64,000 bases of DNA from Diplocarpon mali (lineage: Eukaryota; Ascomycota; Leotiomycetes; Helotiales; Drepanopezizaceae): assembly GCA_024741835.1 (NCBI GenBank), contig JAENRP010000128.1, forward strand, positions 9,710 to 73,709. Direction: 5' to 3'. The notes beneath the pieces are model-generated. The model saw only the letters and a list, made by a program, of their open reading frames with translations, made no database searches and was not told where the DNA came from. Numbering within the stretch: the stretch's first letter is position 1; every line of letters begins with the position of its first letter. The position numbers were made by a program, and so were the translations under genes. This document shows, in pieces, positions 44,462-55,808 of this stretch.

Positions 44462-44995
44462 GATGTAGGAATTTATTTGTTGTCGTGCAATTCGGGCGAA
44501 CCAGCGGGCTTTGACCCGGTCGTTTCGTAGGTCTCGGTAAAGTCGACAATGTTTGAAGCAAAGTCGCTCAGATGACGATACAGTGCTACGGCGATATCTG
44601 CCGTTTTCATCTGGCCGAGTCATCTGCACTGTCTCTGTTTATCGTCAATACAGACTGACTCATATTGTTCCCGAGCCCGAAACCTGTACAGTTCACGGTA
44701 ATTTTTCAGTGAAGCATGTACAGAACGATGTACGAGCCCCAGATCCGATTTCATATGGCGATTCATCACGTCTACGACAATCTAGCTTTTTTGGCCAATG
44801 GTATCAGGAATAGATCTCTTCATGAATCCGTCAGATGCAGTTGCTTGCCTACTTACTCTCGCTGTCACTCGGCAGCTTCTGATGTCCTGATCACTCAGAT
44901 AGATTTGACGTCTCGAGTGGTTCAACAATCATATTTCTGGTTCTGTGTTCTAAAGGGAACAATTTAATTTGGAAATCAAGTTGCACCTCTTGCTG
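44462..44995. other. Intergenic spacer
   Basis: 534 bp upstream of the coiled-coil protein gene. No gene-like frame recognised. Confidence 0.45.
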
Positions 44996-47009
44996 AATGT
45001 CACTTTACTTGCCTATGCTTCTTATTCCAATCGAGCTAGGTGTGGCGCAGAAAAGCTCCAGAACCCGTACCAGCACCCCGAAATTTTGGTCCATCTCTAA
45101 AACTTCTAATTTCTTCCGAAGAATCCAAATTCTACCCAAGGATACGTGGGACTCGTCATACCTCCCCTTTATGATTTTAATTTCTGCGACCCTGCAGGAT
45201 GCATAGACGGCTTCTTGTATTACTTCCCAAGCTTTGATATCAATACATTCAGTATGTTTGTTATCTCATGACCAGTCTCGGCTATTGGACAGAAGCTCAT
45301 CACATCTTTCCATTGAGATCAATGACTATTTGAGTTTCGAGAATGATGTACTACTTATGGCCCAGGCCGCTGGTACCATCTTGTTATGCAATCAGCCTCA
45401 AGACCTTGATCCAGCATTTGCGCCGGGTAACAGAACCATCATAGCTTTCCCTGAAAGCCTCCGTCCTGACCCTCTTACTGCATTACAAGAAGCCAATTTT
45501 CATATCACAGCGAAAGTTGTCCATCTCCCAATCAAAATGGCTGCATATCACCACAGCGAATGCTTCCCGTCCGGACGAATATGGCGAACTCCGTCATATG
45601 ATCTAAACTCCATACTCCTTGGCCTCGGCCACCTTTCTGTTGGTTGTCTGGAGCCTTGTCCTTAAAAGCTTCCAGTAATCTTGAGCAAAGTGCTGTACCC
45701 AAGATTTTTCATCTCATCCGGGTAAGTTCTTCCTTATCGAGATGGTGGCACAGCTCACGGGTCCTGCTCATGCATGGGAAAGAAATATCTTGTGGTGGTA
45801 GTCGGTTCTTACATGTTTCCGAATGGACAAGGAGTTTCTTACAGTGCTTGTTGCCCTTGAATACGTGGTTGCTGCATATTGCGAGACCTCAGATCTCAAT
45901 ATTTCCATCCATGCCCAAGCCTTGGAGCGCCGGGTTGGTGGCCCTTTATAGGAAAAGGCAGCGATTTTAAGTGGCACACCGACGTCTATCTTCGATGAGC
46001 CACTCACGGTTTTCTTGCGTCTTTTTATCTGGCGGGGCTTCGCACTTCTACACGCATGAGATCAATCATAAGATGAAGCATAAATTCCACATATCAGCCC
46101 TGATGTTCGACTTCTGTCTCGTCAGGACGATCAATTGCGTTTTAAGAATAGTGTGGGCTTTTCGGTCGGATATCTATAACCTGATTCTGTCAGATTTGAT
46201 CTTTCAGAATGCGGGTTACGCATTTCGAAACGTCACCGGTCAGTTCTAAATTGATTGACTTGTTCTAGCGCAGTAGTACTCTTTGCAGTAGACGCCAGTT
46301 TCACGCAACGCATCGTGCGAGCACTTCACCCCAAGTTCGGATGAAACACGTGGTTTAACGGACTTTTCCTATTCATTATCTTACCCGTCCCCTTACTGAT
46401 AATCTACAAAATTGTCATCACCGTCATCTCGTCTTTCACCAAGAGCCTCGCGGTACAAGATGTCGTTCACAGATTGTCATTATTCGGTCTCTGCTGTTCA
46501 CTCGTTTCATCAATCTTTCCAGTTCTATTCGTCGTCCCCGAGCTTATTGTATCCCGGGGCATTCCGGTAGAGAGACTCGCCCACGGCAGATTTAGGAGCA
46601 AGATCATAAACTGCTATCCTCAACGGTGCTTCTTTTCGCGGGGGCTGTCGTGAGAATGTATTCGTTCATTCTGGAAATTCCGGCCGAAGAACCAAGGGCT
46701 CCTGAGAGCAAAGATGTGTTTAACATTACAGACCAAAAAGACCAGGAGACTACATTCGACCACAGCGAGAAGACGAAGCGATTTTATTTCAGGACCAGGA
46801 AGGTAAAAGCGTCAAGATTCATGCGAGCTCCAATAACCTTTGTAGTCCTTGCAGCCCGAATAGCAACAGTGGAATGGCGCAGCTGCAAGCATGGTCTTGG
46901 GGGAGCAAACCTTATGAAAAAGTCGATGAGGCAACATTTTCGAAGGGTCATTCACATTCTGGGGTTTCCAGCAGAATTTGCGGGAATGCCGATGGATTGT
47001 GGCGATTGA
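44996..47009 (+). pseudogene. Probable decayed multi-pass membrane-protein gene
   Basis: Protein-like stretches occur in series on the plus strand but in shifting frames. They include LLAYASYSNRARCGAEKLQN (from 44999), DFNFCDPAGCIDGFLYYFPS (near 45180), a stretch near 45560-45650 with a membrane segment (LASATFLLVVWSLVLKSFQ), a strong membrane segment near 46350-46450 (LFLFIILPVPLLIIYKIVIT), and an open frame 46626-47009 starting LLFAGAVVRMYSFILEIPAE. Stops interrupt the frames, notably TAA at 45098 and 45107 where CAA (Gln) would fit. Introns may explain some shifts. No family was recognised. Confidence 0.4.
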
Positions 47010-47829
47010 GGAGCTACTGCTATATGCGTTTAGGGCAAAGAAGCTAGCTAGAGAGCAGACGCCGAAGTGTATGATTTCAAGGCAGAGAGGATGATGGAGT
47101 GTAGATACAGCGTGGGAGCAGCAATAGGTAATGTGAGCGCCAATAACTCTGATTGACACATAAACAAGTAACGAATCATATACAGTACAAACTATTCGGC
47201 CAAATTACCATTGCACATGATGGGGTTTGCTCCCAATGGTATAGAGTCAGCCATAGGTCTTAATCAGCCCAAAACCTATAGGTGGCCTATGATTGTAAAT
47301 AGAGATTTTTACAGGAATGAGTGATAAGTAGCGTATCCGTGGTTGGATGGGATTACAGTGGGTTTGGTACTTCGCAGCTGTAGCTAGGTTACTTGTACGA
47401 GCAAATGCTCACTTATCGTTATTCGCAGAAATCAAGCTGCTCACAAGCAGTCTGTGCTAACTCCTCACAAGCTGACAGAAAACCTGAACTTCAGATTATA
47501 ACACCTAAAAGCTCTTAGCTCTTTTACCCTGTTCAAAAAGCAGTTGATCGACTGGCGGCTACTGTATTCGGCTTATAGTAATCAGTATAATTCATAATAC
47601 ACCAGGCCTCGCAAGGATAATTGGCTGAGAATGGGAGTCGCGGAATCCCCATCTACTGGCTCTGACACCAATTAATCTCCAAGAGTGCGTCTGGTCGGAA
47701 GCTGAAACTGTTAGAACTTTGTTTTCGATCACGATTCTGCAATACTGTGGTACGGCGGTGATGTACTGTGGCCTGTCATTTGCAGGGCTTAGGAGTGGGT
47801 CCCATTTAAACTTGAGAGGATAGTAATAC
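47010..47829. other. Transition into the AT-rich block
   Basis: No gene recognised; base composition becomes steadily more AT-rich. Confidence 0.4.
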
Positions 47830-48025
47830 ACTCAACGCCGGCTTATACTTGACATGATATAGAATTAAGTACAACCAGTATTAATACCTGCTGAAACTTA
47901 TCTTAAACTATGGAGTAGTGTAAGGAGCCTCCCTAGATCTATAGACAAGTTTAAGTAATATATTTTGGATTTTGAAACGTAAATTTAAGCATAAATTGAA
48001 ATTGTATAATAATAAGATTAATCTT

Positions 48026-48140
48026 GGGAGACGACGACTCAACACCTATATGCGGTGTCTCCTACGATCCTGCAGACTCTTTAAGAGTCTGCAAAGCCGA
48101 GATTGAGTCCTTTCGGCTATGAAATAATCAAACCCTAAGT
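48026..48140 (+). repeat. Repeat P, copy 1, with perfect hairpin
   Basis: About 115 nt shared with two other copies. It contains a perfect inverted repeat at 48071-48093: 11-nt arms TGCAGACTCTT and AAGAGTCTGCA around one base. Confidence 0.7.
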
Positions 48141-48567
48141 GGAAATGCAACAAGGTCAAGGCCGTTAGCGTAACAGATCTAATATAGGGTCAGATATGTC
48201 TTTTATATATATGAGGAGTTGCTCTATTAGAAAGAGCTCCCTATATTTTTTCGTTTCCTACGTAGTAAATATATGAACTCGCCTTTGGCCCCCAACTCGC
48301 TGCTATACCTATCTTTGCTTTAGGCGGCTTCGCGTCGTTATAATAGAAATAAAACATATGGGAGTCGGGTACATATTGCAAGGACCTCGGACTGGTCTCT
48401 AACCTCGGGACTCGGCTATCATAGTATTTATAGGCTTAGAGGAATAGAGAAGGGGAGGCGATTAATAGGTATATAGACATAATACCAACCCTCTATAGAA
48501 AGGCAGACTTTATAATATGGTCATCATTTAACAATGTTATCGTATAGCTAGTAAATGCTCTAATAGT

Positions 48568-48745
48568 AGTCTAGAAGAGTGCACGAGGAAGTATGAGGTG
48601 CAAACGATGGTTGTTGATTATCTTGTATCCTGAGAGAGAGTTCTATGAATTCGAGAATATCCAAATAAGTGGGCGCCTTGGCCTTAGTGCCTTGGCATAC
48701 GTCATGTGACGAACAAATGATATGCACTCACTTGCAACATATCCT
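48568..48745 (+). repeat. Repeat A, copy 1
   Basis: Shares GAGTGCACGAGGAAGTATGA, the AACGATGGTTGTTGATT region, a GAGAGAG tract, CCTTGGCCTTAGTGCCTTGG and a CACTTGCAA end with two other copies. Confidence 0.7.
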
Positions 48746-49170
48746 AATCTATTTCATTTCAAAATATCGATACTAGTATTGCACCTATAATTCAGGGCGG
48801 CCAAAATGATTTCATACCCCCATTAATTTTAAATTGTATAGCAGAGGCGGAAAAAGCTAAAGTTAGATTTATATTCAAGGCGAAATGAGCTTAAAAACTC
48901 ATTATATTCTTTATATTTAGCCTAGCTTGTCTCTTTCTTGTGATACTTTGAATAAGAATCTAACATATACTTTAATTAATAGTTACTTCCTCTAAGTCTT
49001 AGGCGAATGTATTTCAAAAAGGTGCCTTAATAAATTGAGTCGTCATAGGTTCTCTATTCTAAGATACGTCTTTTTAAGTAATAGTAGCTATTTGTTTGAT
49101 TAAATTAAGCATCTTACTAATTAGCGGTAATTCTTAAGTATAACCGTTCTTATTATCTTTATAGATAATC

Positions 49171-49748
49171 GTTGGTACGTAGATTACTCTAGAACGCTCG
49201 TTCTCCTTATTCCTAGGATCATCCTATATTAGCATATCATATGAAGTCGGGCAGGTTTCATAAAGGCCTCGGCGAGTATGGCAATCACAGGCTTGGGAAA
49301 GCATAGGAGGGGAGGTGATTCAGAGGTAGTATTGGTACGCAGATTCCTATACAAGAGGCAAGCTGCCCTTGTTCCTAGGGTCATCCTATATAGCTGTACC
49401 ATATGCGATATAAGGGGTTTCATATGTATTTCGGACGGCTGTTTAGCCAGAGGACTTCGGAAGGATATCCATATGCGGCTAGGAGGGACTATAGGAGGGA
49501 GGACATTCAGATGTATAAAGGTACCATCTCGGTCATATAGAGATAGACAGACATTACAATAGATTCTTTTTAACAACAAGTACTCAACTATATTCACGCG
49601 AATATCGATTACCAGTATAGAACCTACAGGTAGAAAGGTGTCATATCGGCCCTGTATAGAAGGGTAGACTTTTTGCAATATATATAATTTGACCGTCTCA
49701 TTCTACTTCATTTCACGTGAGATATCGATACCGGTTGGGAACCTACAA
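49171..49748 (+). repeat. Degenerate tandem repeats (units D and B)
   Basis: Unit D (TATTGGTACG...AGATT...CCTAGG.TCATCCTATAT...) occurs at about 49171-49262 and 49332-49426. Unit B (GGT..CAT.TCGG...TATAGA..., ending ATATCGAT...AACCTACA) occurs at about 49520-49628 and 49637-49748. The copies are diverged but aligned over their whole length. Confidence 0.55.
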
Positions 49749-49984
49749 TAATCAAAATATATTCTTTTCTTCTTCCTCCTCCGCCTTATTATAGACTTTA
49801 ACCTGCCTCTTTCCCCTTCATACCCTTCATTTAGCTTTTCCTTTAATTATAGGTATACATTCGACTAGTCTTAGAGTAGGTATATAAATGTCGAAATTGA
49901 AGGTTATTCATAAAAGATTAGGTAGTATTGTAAAGAGGAAAATTTTATTATTCCAATTCTTCGAAAATTCAAGCTTCACTCGAC

Positions 49985-50099
49985 ATAGGGTTTAGTTATT
50001 CAATATTCGAAAGAACTAAATCTCGGCTTTGCAGATTCTTAGAGAGTCTGCATGTTCGTAATAGATACTAGGTGCAGTTTTTAAGTCGTTGTTTACAAC
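49985..50099 (-). repeat. Repeat P, copy 2, inverted
   Basis: The reverse complement aligns with copy 1 from the ACGACTTAA stretch through the hairpin (50030-50052) to AAACCCTA. Arms have C-to-T type changes. Confidence 0.65.
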
Positions 50100-51369
50100 T
50101 GTTTATATTACTTTGAAATTTAATTTGGAAATATCACATAACACTTCATTCCCTTTTGCTTACTCTTTTTAACCAAATGAAGTTGAAGACCAAGTATTGA
50201 AATATAAATTTTCATTTTTAGCTAATTTTTCTACCATTGAATTCTGAAGAATCATTTGCAGCAGACGCACTACATAATAGAGTAATAAGCAAAAATTCCA
50301 AGTTTCTTATCAAAGAAGACCTACGCTAACTTCCATACTAAAAATGTCAACCATACAGGTTTTTTGATCTTGTTTTGCTGGAGGTACGCAAGGAAAGTTA
50401 TCAGGCGAAGCTAATGAATTGCAATCTTGTTCGTGAATCTTTCAATAGAAAGATTAGTATTAAGTCAGAGGATTGAGCTTAGGTATAACGTACGCAGCCA
50501 ACTGTTCGTTTTTCACACTTTGGGACAGTAGCCCCTATGACTCCAAGTGAGTAGAGAAAAGCGATGCTCAAGAAGATTGGATTCATTGTTCCGGATTCAA
50601 ATTTTAGTGTAAGTCAGGAGTCGATTGAGTGAGTAATGCTTGGGATTGGGTAGTGTCTTCATTCTATCGACATCTTAGGTCTCTTTATACATTTTTTGAT
50701 CACGGCTTCTCCGGAAAAGCCTTGTATCAGATTGAGCGATTACTCATAATTTTCCTCTTATTTTACATAATGAATCAATGCTAGGGCAGAGATCCGCTGA
50801 AAAGTATGAACTCTAACCAATTAGAGTAGCAGGCGATATACACCTAACACTTTGAAACTCTGAAAGTAAGCAAAAGTGGATAATTTTACACTAGTTTGTA
50901 ACAACGCAGAGGCACTTTGAGCGAGCATAAGTATAGGAGCGAGTGTAGAGGCAAAGTGTGAATTCATAGGTCTACTACGAAGAATATGAAGAAGTGAGGC
51001 AGCCCCCTCGTTACAGAACTCCTTCTATATGTATACATAAGTTCAGCCTGCCTTCGTAATCTATATGAGTCGTCCTTGTAGCGTATCTGGGTGCTTAGGT
51101 ACTAAGTACCTAGTATAGAGGACCTCCCTTTTGCTTACTTTCTATGACCTCATTAACCCGTATTCGTATCTAGGCTACAGGGTTCGATTAAGCTATTTTT
51201 ATATCAACCCCCCCCCCCTTTGAGAGAGAGCTTATCCCTAAGCCTCGTCTATTTATAGAAAGTTGTGGAATGAGAATTCTAAGGGCACACTATTGCTATA
51301 GTAATAGGGCTATGCTGGGAATGGCATAATTCTATAGGCCGATCTATAAGGTTCTTTATAATCCCCTAG

Positions 51370-51470
51370 GGGAGACAACGACTTAATAACTATACGTGGT
51401 ATCTCTTTTACACTTGCAGATTCTTTTGAAGAGTCTGCAAAGCTAAGATTAAGTCCTTTAAATAAAATAT
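51370..51470 (+). repeat. Repeat P, copy 3
   Basis: Aligns with copy 1 across GGGAGACAACGACTTAA and the hairpin at 51415-51439, with several C-to-T and G-to-A differences. It runs directly into repeat A copy 2. Confidence 0.65.
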
Positions 51471-51507
51471 AGCTAGGTAATCCTCTATAAGCAGCATAAT
51501 AGAGTGC

Positions 51508-51665
51508 ACGAGAAATTATGAGATGCCAACGATGGTGTTGATTGTCTTATATTTTGAGAGAGAGAGTTATCTGAACTTGATAATATCCAAGTGTAGGTGC
51601 CTTGGCCTTAGCGCCTTAGCACCACGTAATGTGACTATCATGTGATATGTACTCACCTGCAAAAT
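51508..51665 (+). repeat. Repeat A, copy 2
   Basis: Contains GAGTGCACGAGAAATTATGA, GTGTTGATTGTCTTATAT, a GAGAGAG tract, CCTTGGCCTTAGCGCCTTAG and a CACCTGCAA end. Confidence 0.7.
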
Positions 51666-51892
51666 AAAATAATTAAAACCTAAGTTGAGTAAAGCTGGAG
51701 CATTCGAAAACTTCAAAATGGAAATTTTTTCTCTTTACTATTCTACCTTCTTTATTAATACCCTCTACTTTCGACCTCCACTTATATTCTTCAGGATTAT
51801 TCAAATATACTACGACCATGTTAAAGACTATAAATATATATTATGCTTTTGTAGTGAGGAGGTTCTCTGATAGTAAACTTAGTAGTTAACTA

Positions 51893-52100
51893 GAAGAGGG
51901 CACGAAGAAGTATGAAGTGCAAACGACGATGTTGGATGTCTTGATCTCTGAGAGAGCTCTCTAACTACGAGCTATTTAAGGTAAGCGCCCTTCTTGGCGC
52001 TGCCACTAAGTCATGTGGCAAGTCATATGACATATCATGTGTATGATATGTCGTGTGACGGATCATGTGACAGACATGTGATGAGCATACCTGCAACAGC
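51893..52100 (+). repeat. Repeat A, copy 3, with internal CATGTGAC expansion
   Basis: Contains GGGCACGAAGAAGTATGAAG, TGTTGGATGTCTTGATCT, GAGAGAGCTCTC and a CCTGCAACA end. It is longer than the others because of repeated CATGTGAC/CATATGAC units at about 52010-52085. Confidence 0.65.
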
Positions 52101-53398
52101 TTTGCACTAAACTCCATTTAGTACTTGACCACTCGGTTATTTTACTGTATATGAGTCAACACCATTCATCCTTAGCGTTTTAAGTTGGTTTCAAATTATA
52201 AGATTATAAGAAATACCCTAAGTAATCAAACTCTATACTAGGGCTCCTTACTTTTCGAAGACCTACGATTTCAAGAAATAGAGTTGCGACTAAATAGCAG
52301 TTATAGAATAGAGTATTCGCAATCGAGTTTTCTTCGTTTCCTTCGTTTTCCGAAAATCTAAGATCTGTTTTCCGACCACGGGTTTCGATATTTGTCAACT
52401 AAGGCTCTGGACCAATTAGGCTCTTTACTCGAACCGCCGTACTGAATAAGCTACATGTAGAATACTTGCAGCAAAGACTATTCTGCTTACTTTAGTACTA
52501 CTTAACATGTTTAGGGCTGATTCATGCTTATAAATTACACGAGCGATACGCACGTTGAGAGTAAAACCACTCTTCTGGTGTGATCAACGAAGACATTTGT
52601 TACCCAGCTATCTTTTTTCTTTAAGTCCGATTGATTAAATAATCCTCTCAAGATTTAGGATTCCGTGAACAAGTAAAGATAGTAGTCTTAATAATTTCAA
52701 TGCCTTGAGCTTGAAGGTAAGATTTGCAGCTGTCACGTGAAGTATTGCTTTATAGCTACTCCCTTGTGGCCAGCTGGTAATATCATTGGCCTTCTAACGA
52801 GCAATGCTACACTGTACTTGAAATTAGCGAGGGGAAAAGGGAACAATTTGTTTTCGTCTTTCAATGTTATAATGACCTCATGTATTTTGCTCGTCGGAAT
52901 ATGTTTGTTTAAATGTCATGAGATAGATCGTTTTATATATTAGTCGGCGATCTGTTGTCGCCGGGTATCAACACTGCAAAGTGTATTTTTGAGTTAACAC
53001 CCCGGCTCCTTAGCCTTTTGGCATGATCATCTTGATCAAGGACTGACGATGTTCGAAGATTGTTCCCTGTGGGGATCCATAATCGATGATGGAGGCGTGA
53101 AATGATTGCTGCTCCAGAACCCCTTGACTGAGTTATCTCAAGAGAACCTTCGTATTTTAGCATCTCGTCTCGCCTCATCAACTCGACGCTGCATCTAGTA
53201 CTTCGTAGTACTTCGTTTGAAATTCTATTGGGGTTTCGTGCTTCGAGCTTGAGGTTTTTGTCGACACACCCAAATCGATATACACTACTCAAGTCGACAC
53301 AAGCCAAACCTTCTCGCGCAACATCTGAGTCTAGCTCATGCATTGAAGGTCCTAGTTAAAGTAAGTTAGTTAGGGGCTAGAGTTGAAGTCCCGAGCTT

Positions 53399-53512
53399 AC
53401 TCCCTGTTTTTCGAGTACGGTGGATCTATACAAAGCACAATTGTAACGATTTCGGTGAAGTCAAATAGCAAGCGAGGCAAGCCGAACACTTTAAAACTTA
53501 TGAAGTGGCAAG
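53399..53512 (+). repeat. Repeat C, copy 1
   Basis: Shares ACTCCCTGTTTTTCGAGTAC, GGTGGATCTA and an AGCGAGGCAAGCCGAACACT block with a diverged copy at 57.1 kb. Confidence 0.5.
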
Positions 53513-53930
53513 AGTATTCTCTACATCGTTGAAAGCTAATAGTATCCCACCCCATCGGTTTAAATGTCAATTCCGCTTTTGCCACTGGTAAAGATTTTAT
53601 ATTTAAGCCGCCAGGAGGGTGGGGCGAGAATTATATTAATCTCGCGGACAGCGGATGACGCACCGGACAATTTCCAGACCACTAGGCTTCTAGTATTTGA
53701 AGTTAGGATTTCTTTGTACTAGAGCAAGAAAAAGGGGGAGGTTTCGGATAGAGTCAGGACTAGAATAAGGTTGAAGTCAAGGAGGTTAGAGCGTTTAGGT
53801 CATCAATGCAATGAGCTTCCTCTTTTATTCTGAAAAGGAAGAAAAGGAGAAGCAGTTAATTTATAAAGTCGAGCTGCAGAATGATCAATAGGATACACGT
53901 AGCAGGAGTGCAGCACGGCGGCGCATGCGT

Positions 53931-54344
53931 TGACTAGAGTTTCTCAACTCAAGTAGCATGTTTCTTGGAGCTGCATTCCCGGATCCCCGCTTTCCCTCGC
54001 CTGGAATGGACCAATTTAAAGTCTCCGATCAAATAGAGAATCTGGATGTAGATGCATGAATGCCGCCACTTGAGCTCATAACAGGAGCAGTTTTGCGTGA
54101 ATGGTGGCCCCTTCGCATGGCTTCTCATCACCCAGCAATTCATCGCGGCGTTTCAGGGCTCATTCGTGCTGGGTCTGCCCCTGAGAGTCCCGATTCTCTT
54201 AAAACGTTGGAGAACCAAGAATGACGAGTAACAAAGTTTTGCGGATTGCCCCTGCGATTATGGGTCTTTAAGAATTGCATAGACCCGAAAGACACACTTT
54301 ATTTTCTGGCAGCTGCCGCAGGCGATTCTTCGACCGACGATATA
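53931..54344. other. Upstream region of the Ser/Pro-rich protein gene
   Basis: Base composition returns to genic levels. The downstream coding frame is open from 54246, but residues before 54345 are not gene-like. Confidence 0.4.
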
Positions 54345-55808
54345 ATGAGTTCTCCGTCTACAAGCGCCCCGAGCAGAGGAGGTCCGCAAGATTCGAAAGA
54401 TCCATCCAGCCTTCGCTCCAGGGTTCCATTAGCTGGTGAAAAGTCGCCAGCTTCAGAATTGACCGTGAGGACAGACCCAGCAGCTCTGCGCAGTGAAGCT
54501 GTGAAGGCACCCGTGGCTATTCCTCGAAGACCGGTGGGTGAAGGTGGAGAGGTGAAGCCCTCTTGGCCTACCAGGACGACATCCATAGCCAGCGGATCGT
54601 CTGCATATTCTTTTACCGCCAGTAGTCTTTCGCGGAGTATGTCAGATAACCGCACAAATTATTTGTTGGGTGGAAATGATTCAGAGGTCGGTCCAGTGCA
54701 CACTCTGCCGCCAGGCAACAAAGACGACCCAGGCCGGGAAGCCAGCACGAAGCCGCAACCCACGAACAGATCGCCATCTAATTCATTGTCAAGCCTGAAC
54801 AACTCTCCTCAGCGAACCGAAATCTGGCGCCGAAGATCGACGAAAAGCAGTAAAAGCAGCATAAATTTCTCGGACTTAAAGTTGACGAAGAGCAACGGTT
54901 CGACTGCTAGCCCGCCACGAGGGCAAGAGCAATCCAGTGAAAGAACACAACTTCCCCGGACCAGATCACGAAATCCTGTATCGTTTCAGGCGAACCGTCC
55001 TGCACCCCCTCAGCCAGACTTCATGGGCAGCAAAGCGTCCAGGCTGAAGGAGAAGGTCTCAAGGGGCCCTGTCAAGGAGGAACTTCTGGCTCACCATGCT
55101 CCTCAACAGCGAAGTCAACCCCTCCCAACTCCGATATATCTGAAGACCGACGAGCAAAAGCCTTCAACACCCCGTGTACTCTCGCCGAACTCACCATTTA
55201 CCCCTCCTGATGACGAGCCTCCCGTCATCCCACACAAATCGGACCCTCGAGGTCAAACACCAAGCCAAGACAGTGGTAGTGATGCTACTATCGTCGCTCC
55301 AACCCTTGGTGCTGCAGCCACATTCGCGTCCCTCAGCAAAGAGAACTTCAATCCATCGTATCACGAGGATCCTCGAAAGAACAGCGATGCCCTTACTATT
55401 GCGTCACAGCCTACTTCCATGCATTACAGTCAACCGCAAAAGTCCCAAGCCACGATGAGCATCCTCTCGCCTGATCCATCGCCAACCTCTCCTCCACCAA
55501 GGGCCATCTCATCACCTACCTCACACGCCCAGTACTTCCCTACCATTCAATCTCCATCTCCGCCAGGCTTCATATTCCCTGGGCCGGAGTTGGATCTTGT
55601 TCATTTTGATTGCTACCAGGATCACACGCTCATGCGCAAGACAAACAACCACAAATGCCCGGTAGCTTGCATGATTTGCAAGAGGAAGGATACAGAACTA
55701 CGTTGGAGGTGCATGTGGTGCTATCTCAGTGCCTGCGGACCTTGCATGAAGATTCTGCACGAATCTGGAAAGGATTTACGTCTTTGCTTGGACCGTATTG
55801 GAAAATAG
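54345..55808 (+). CDS. Ser/Pro-rich protein with C-terminal Cys cluster
   Basis: An intronless frame of 487 codons taken from the ATG at 54345 (MSSPSTSAPSRGG). The frame is open back to 54246, so the start is uncertain. The first 400 residues are low complexity, rich in Ser, Pro, Thr and Arg. The last 77 residues, from about 411, form a compact Cys-rich unit: LVHFDCYQDH, then CPVACMIC, ten residues, then CMWC, CYLSAC and CGPC, ending LCLDRIGK. The spacing C-x3-C-x2-C ... C-x2-C-x4-C-x2-C suggests one or two zinc sites of treble-clef type. I do not recognise a named family. The ordered Cys unit at the very end of a disordered chain suggests a targeting or interaction module. Confidence 0.65.
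   Translation: MSSPSTSAPSRGGPQDSKDPSSLRSRVPLAGEKSPASELTVRTDPAALRSEAVKAPVAIPRRPVGEGGEVKPSWPTRTTSIASGSSAYSFTASSLSRSMSDNRTNYLLGGNDSEVGPVHTLPPGNKDDPGREASTKPQPTNRSPSNSLSSLNNSPQRTEIWRRRSTKSSKSSINFSDLKLTKSNGSTASPPRGQEQSSERTQLPRTRSRNPVSFQANRPAPPQPDFMGSKASRLKEKVSRGPVKEELLAHHAPQQRSQPLPTPIYLKTDEQKPSTPRVLSPNSPFTPPDDEPPVIPHKSDPRGQTPSQDSGSDATIVAPTLGAAATFASLSKENFNPSYHEDPRKNSDALTIASQPTSMHYSQPQKSQATMSILSPDPSPTSPPPRAISSPTSHAQYFPTIQSPSPPGFIFPGPELDLVHFDCYQDHTLMRKTNNHKCPVACMICKRKDTELRWRCMWCYLSACGPCMKILHESGKDLRLCLDRIGK

Larger units (their letters stand above)
47830..53930. other. AT-rich, gene-free repeat block (RIP-like)
   Basis: About 6 kb of AT-rich sequence without credible genes. It contains at least four families of short repeats (listed separately) present in diverged copies, one of them inverted. 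Differences between copies are mostly C-to-T and G-to-A (for example ACTCAA versus ACTTAA, and ATTGAG versus ATTAAG), in CpA/TpG contexts as RIP produces. A C-run lies near 51210. This resembles AT-isochore relics of transposable elements in ascomycetes. Confidence 0.7.

Noticed and set aside
49229..49678. A 149-codon open frame on minus in the AT-rich block
   Set aside because: It lies within degenerate tandem repeats and has no family resemblance.
52737..52943. A hydrophobic open frame resembling part of a transporter
   Set aside because: Too short, lies in the RIP-like block, and flanking sequence gives no continuation.
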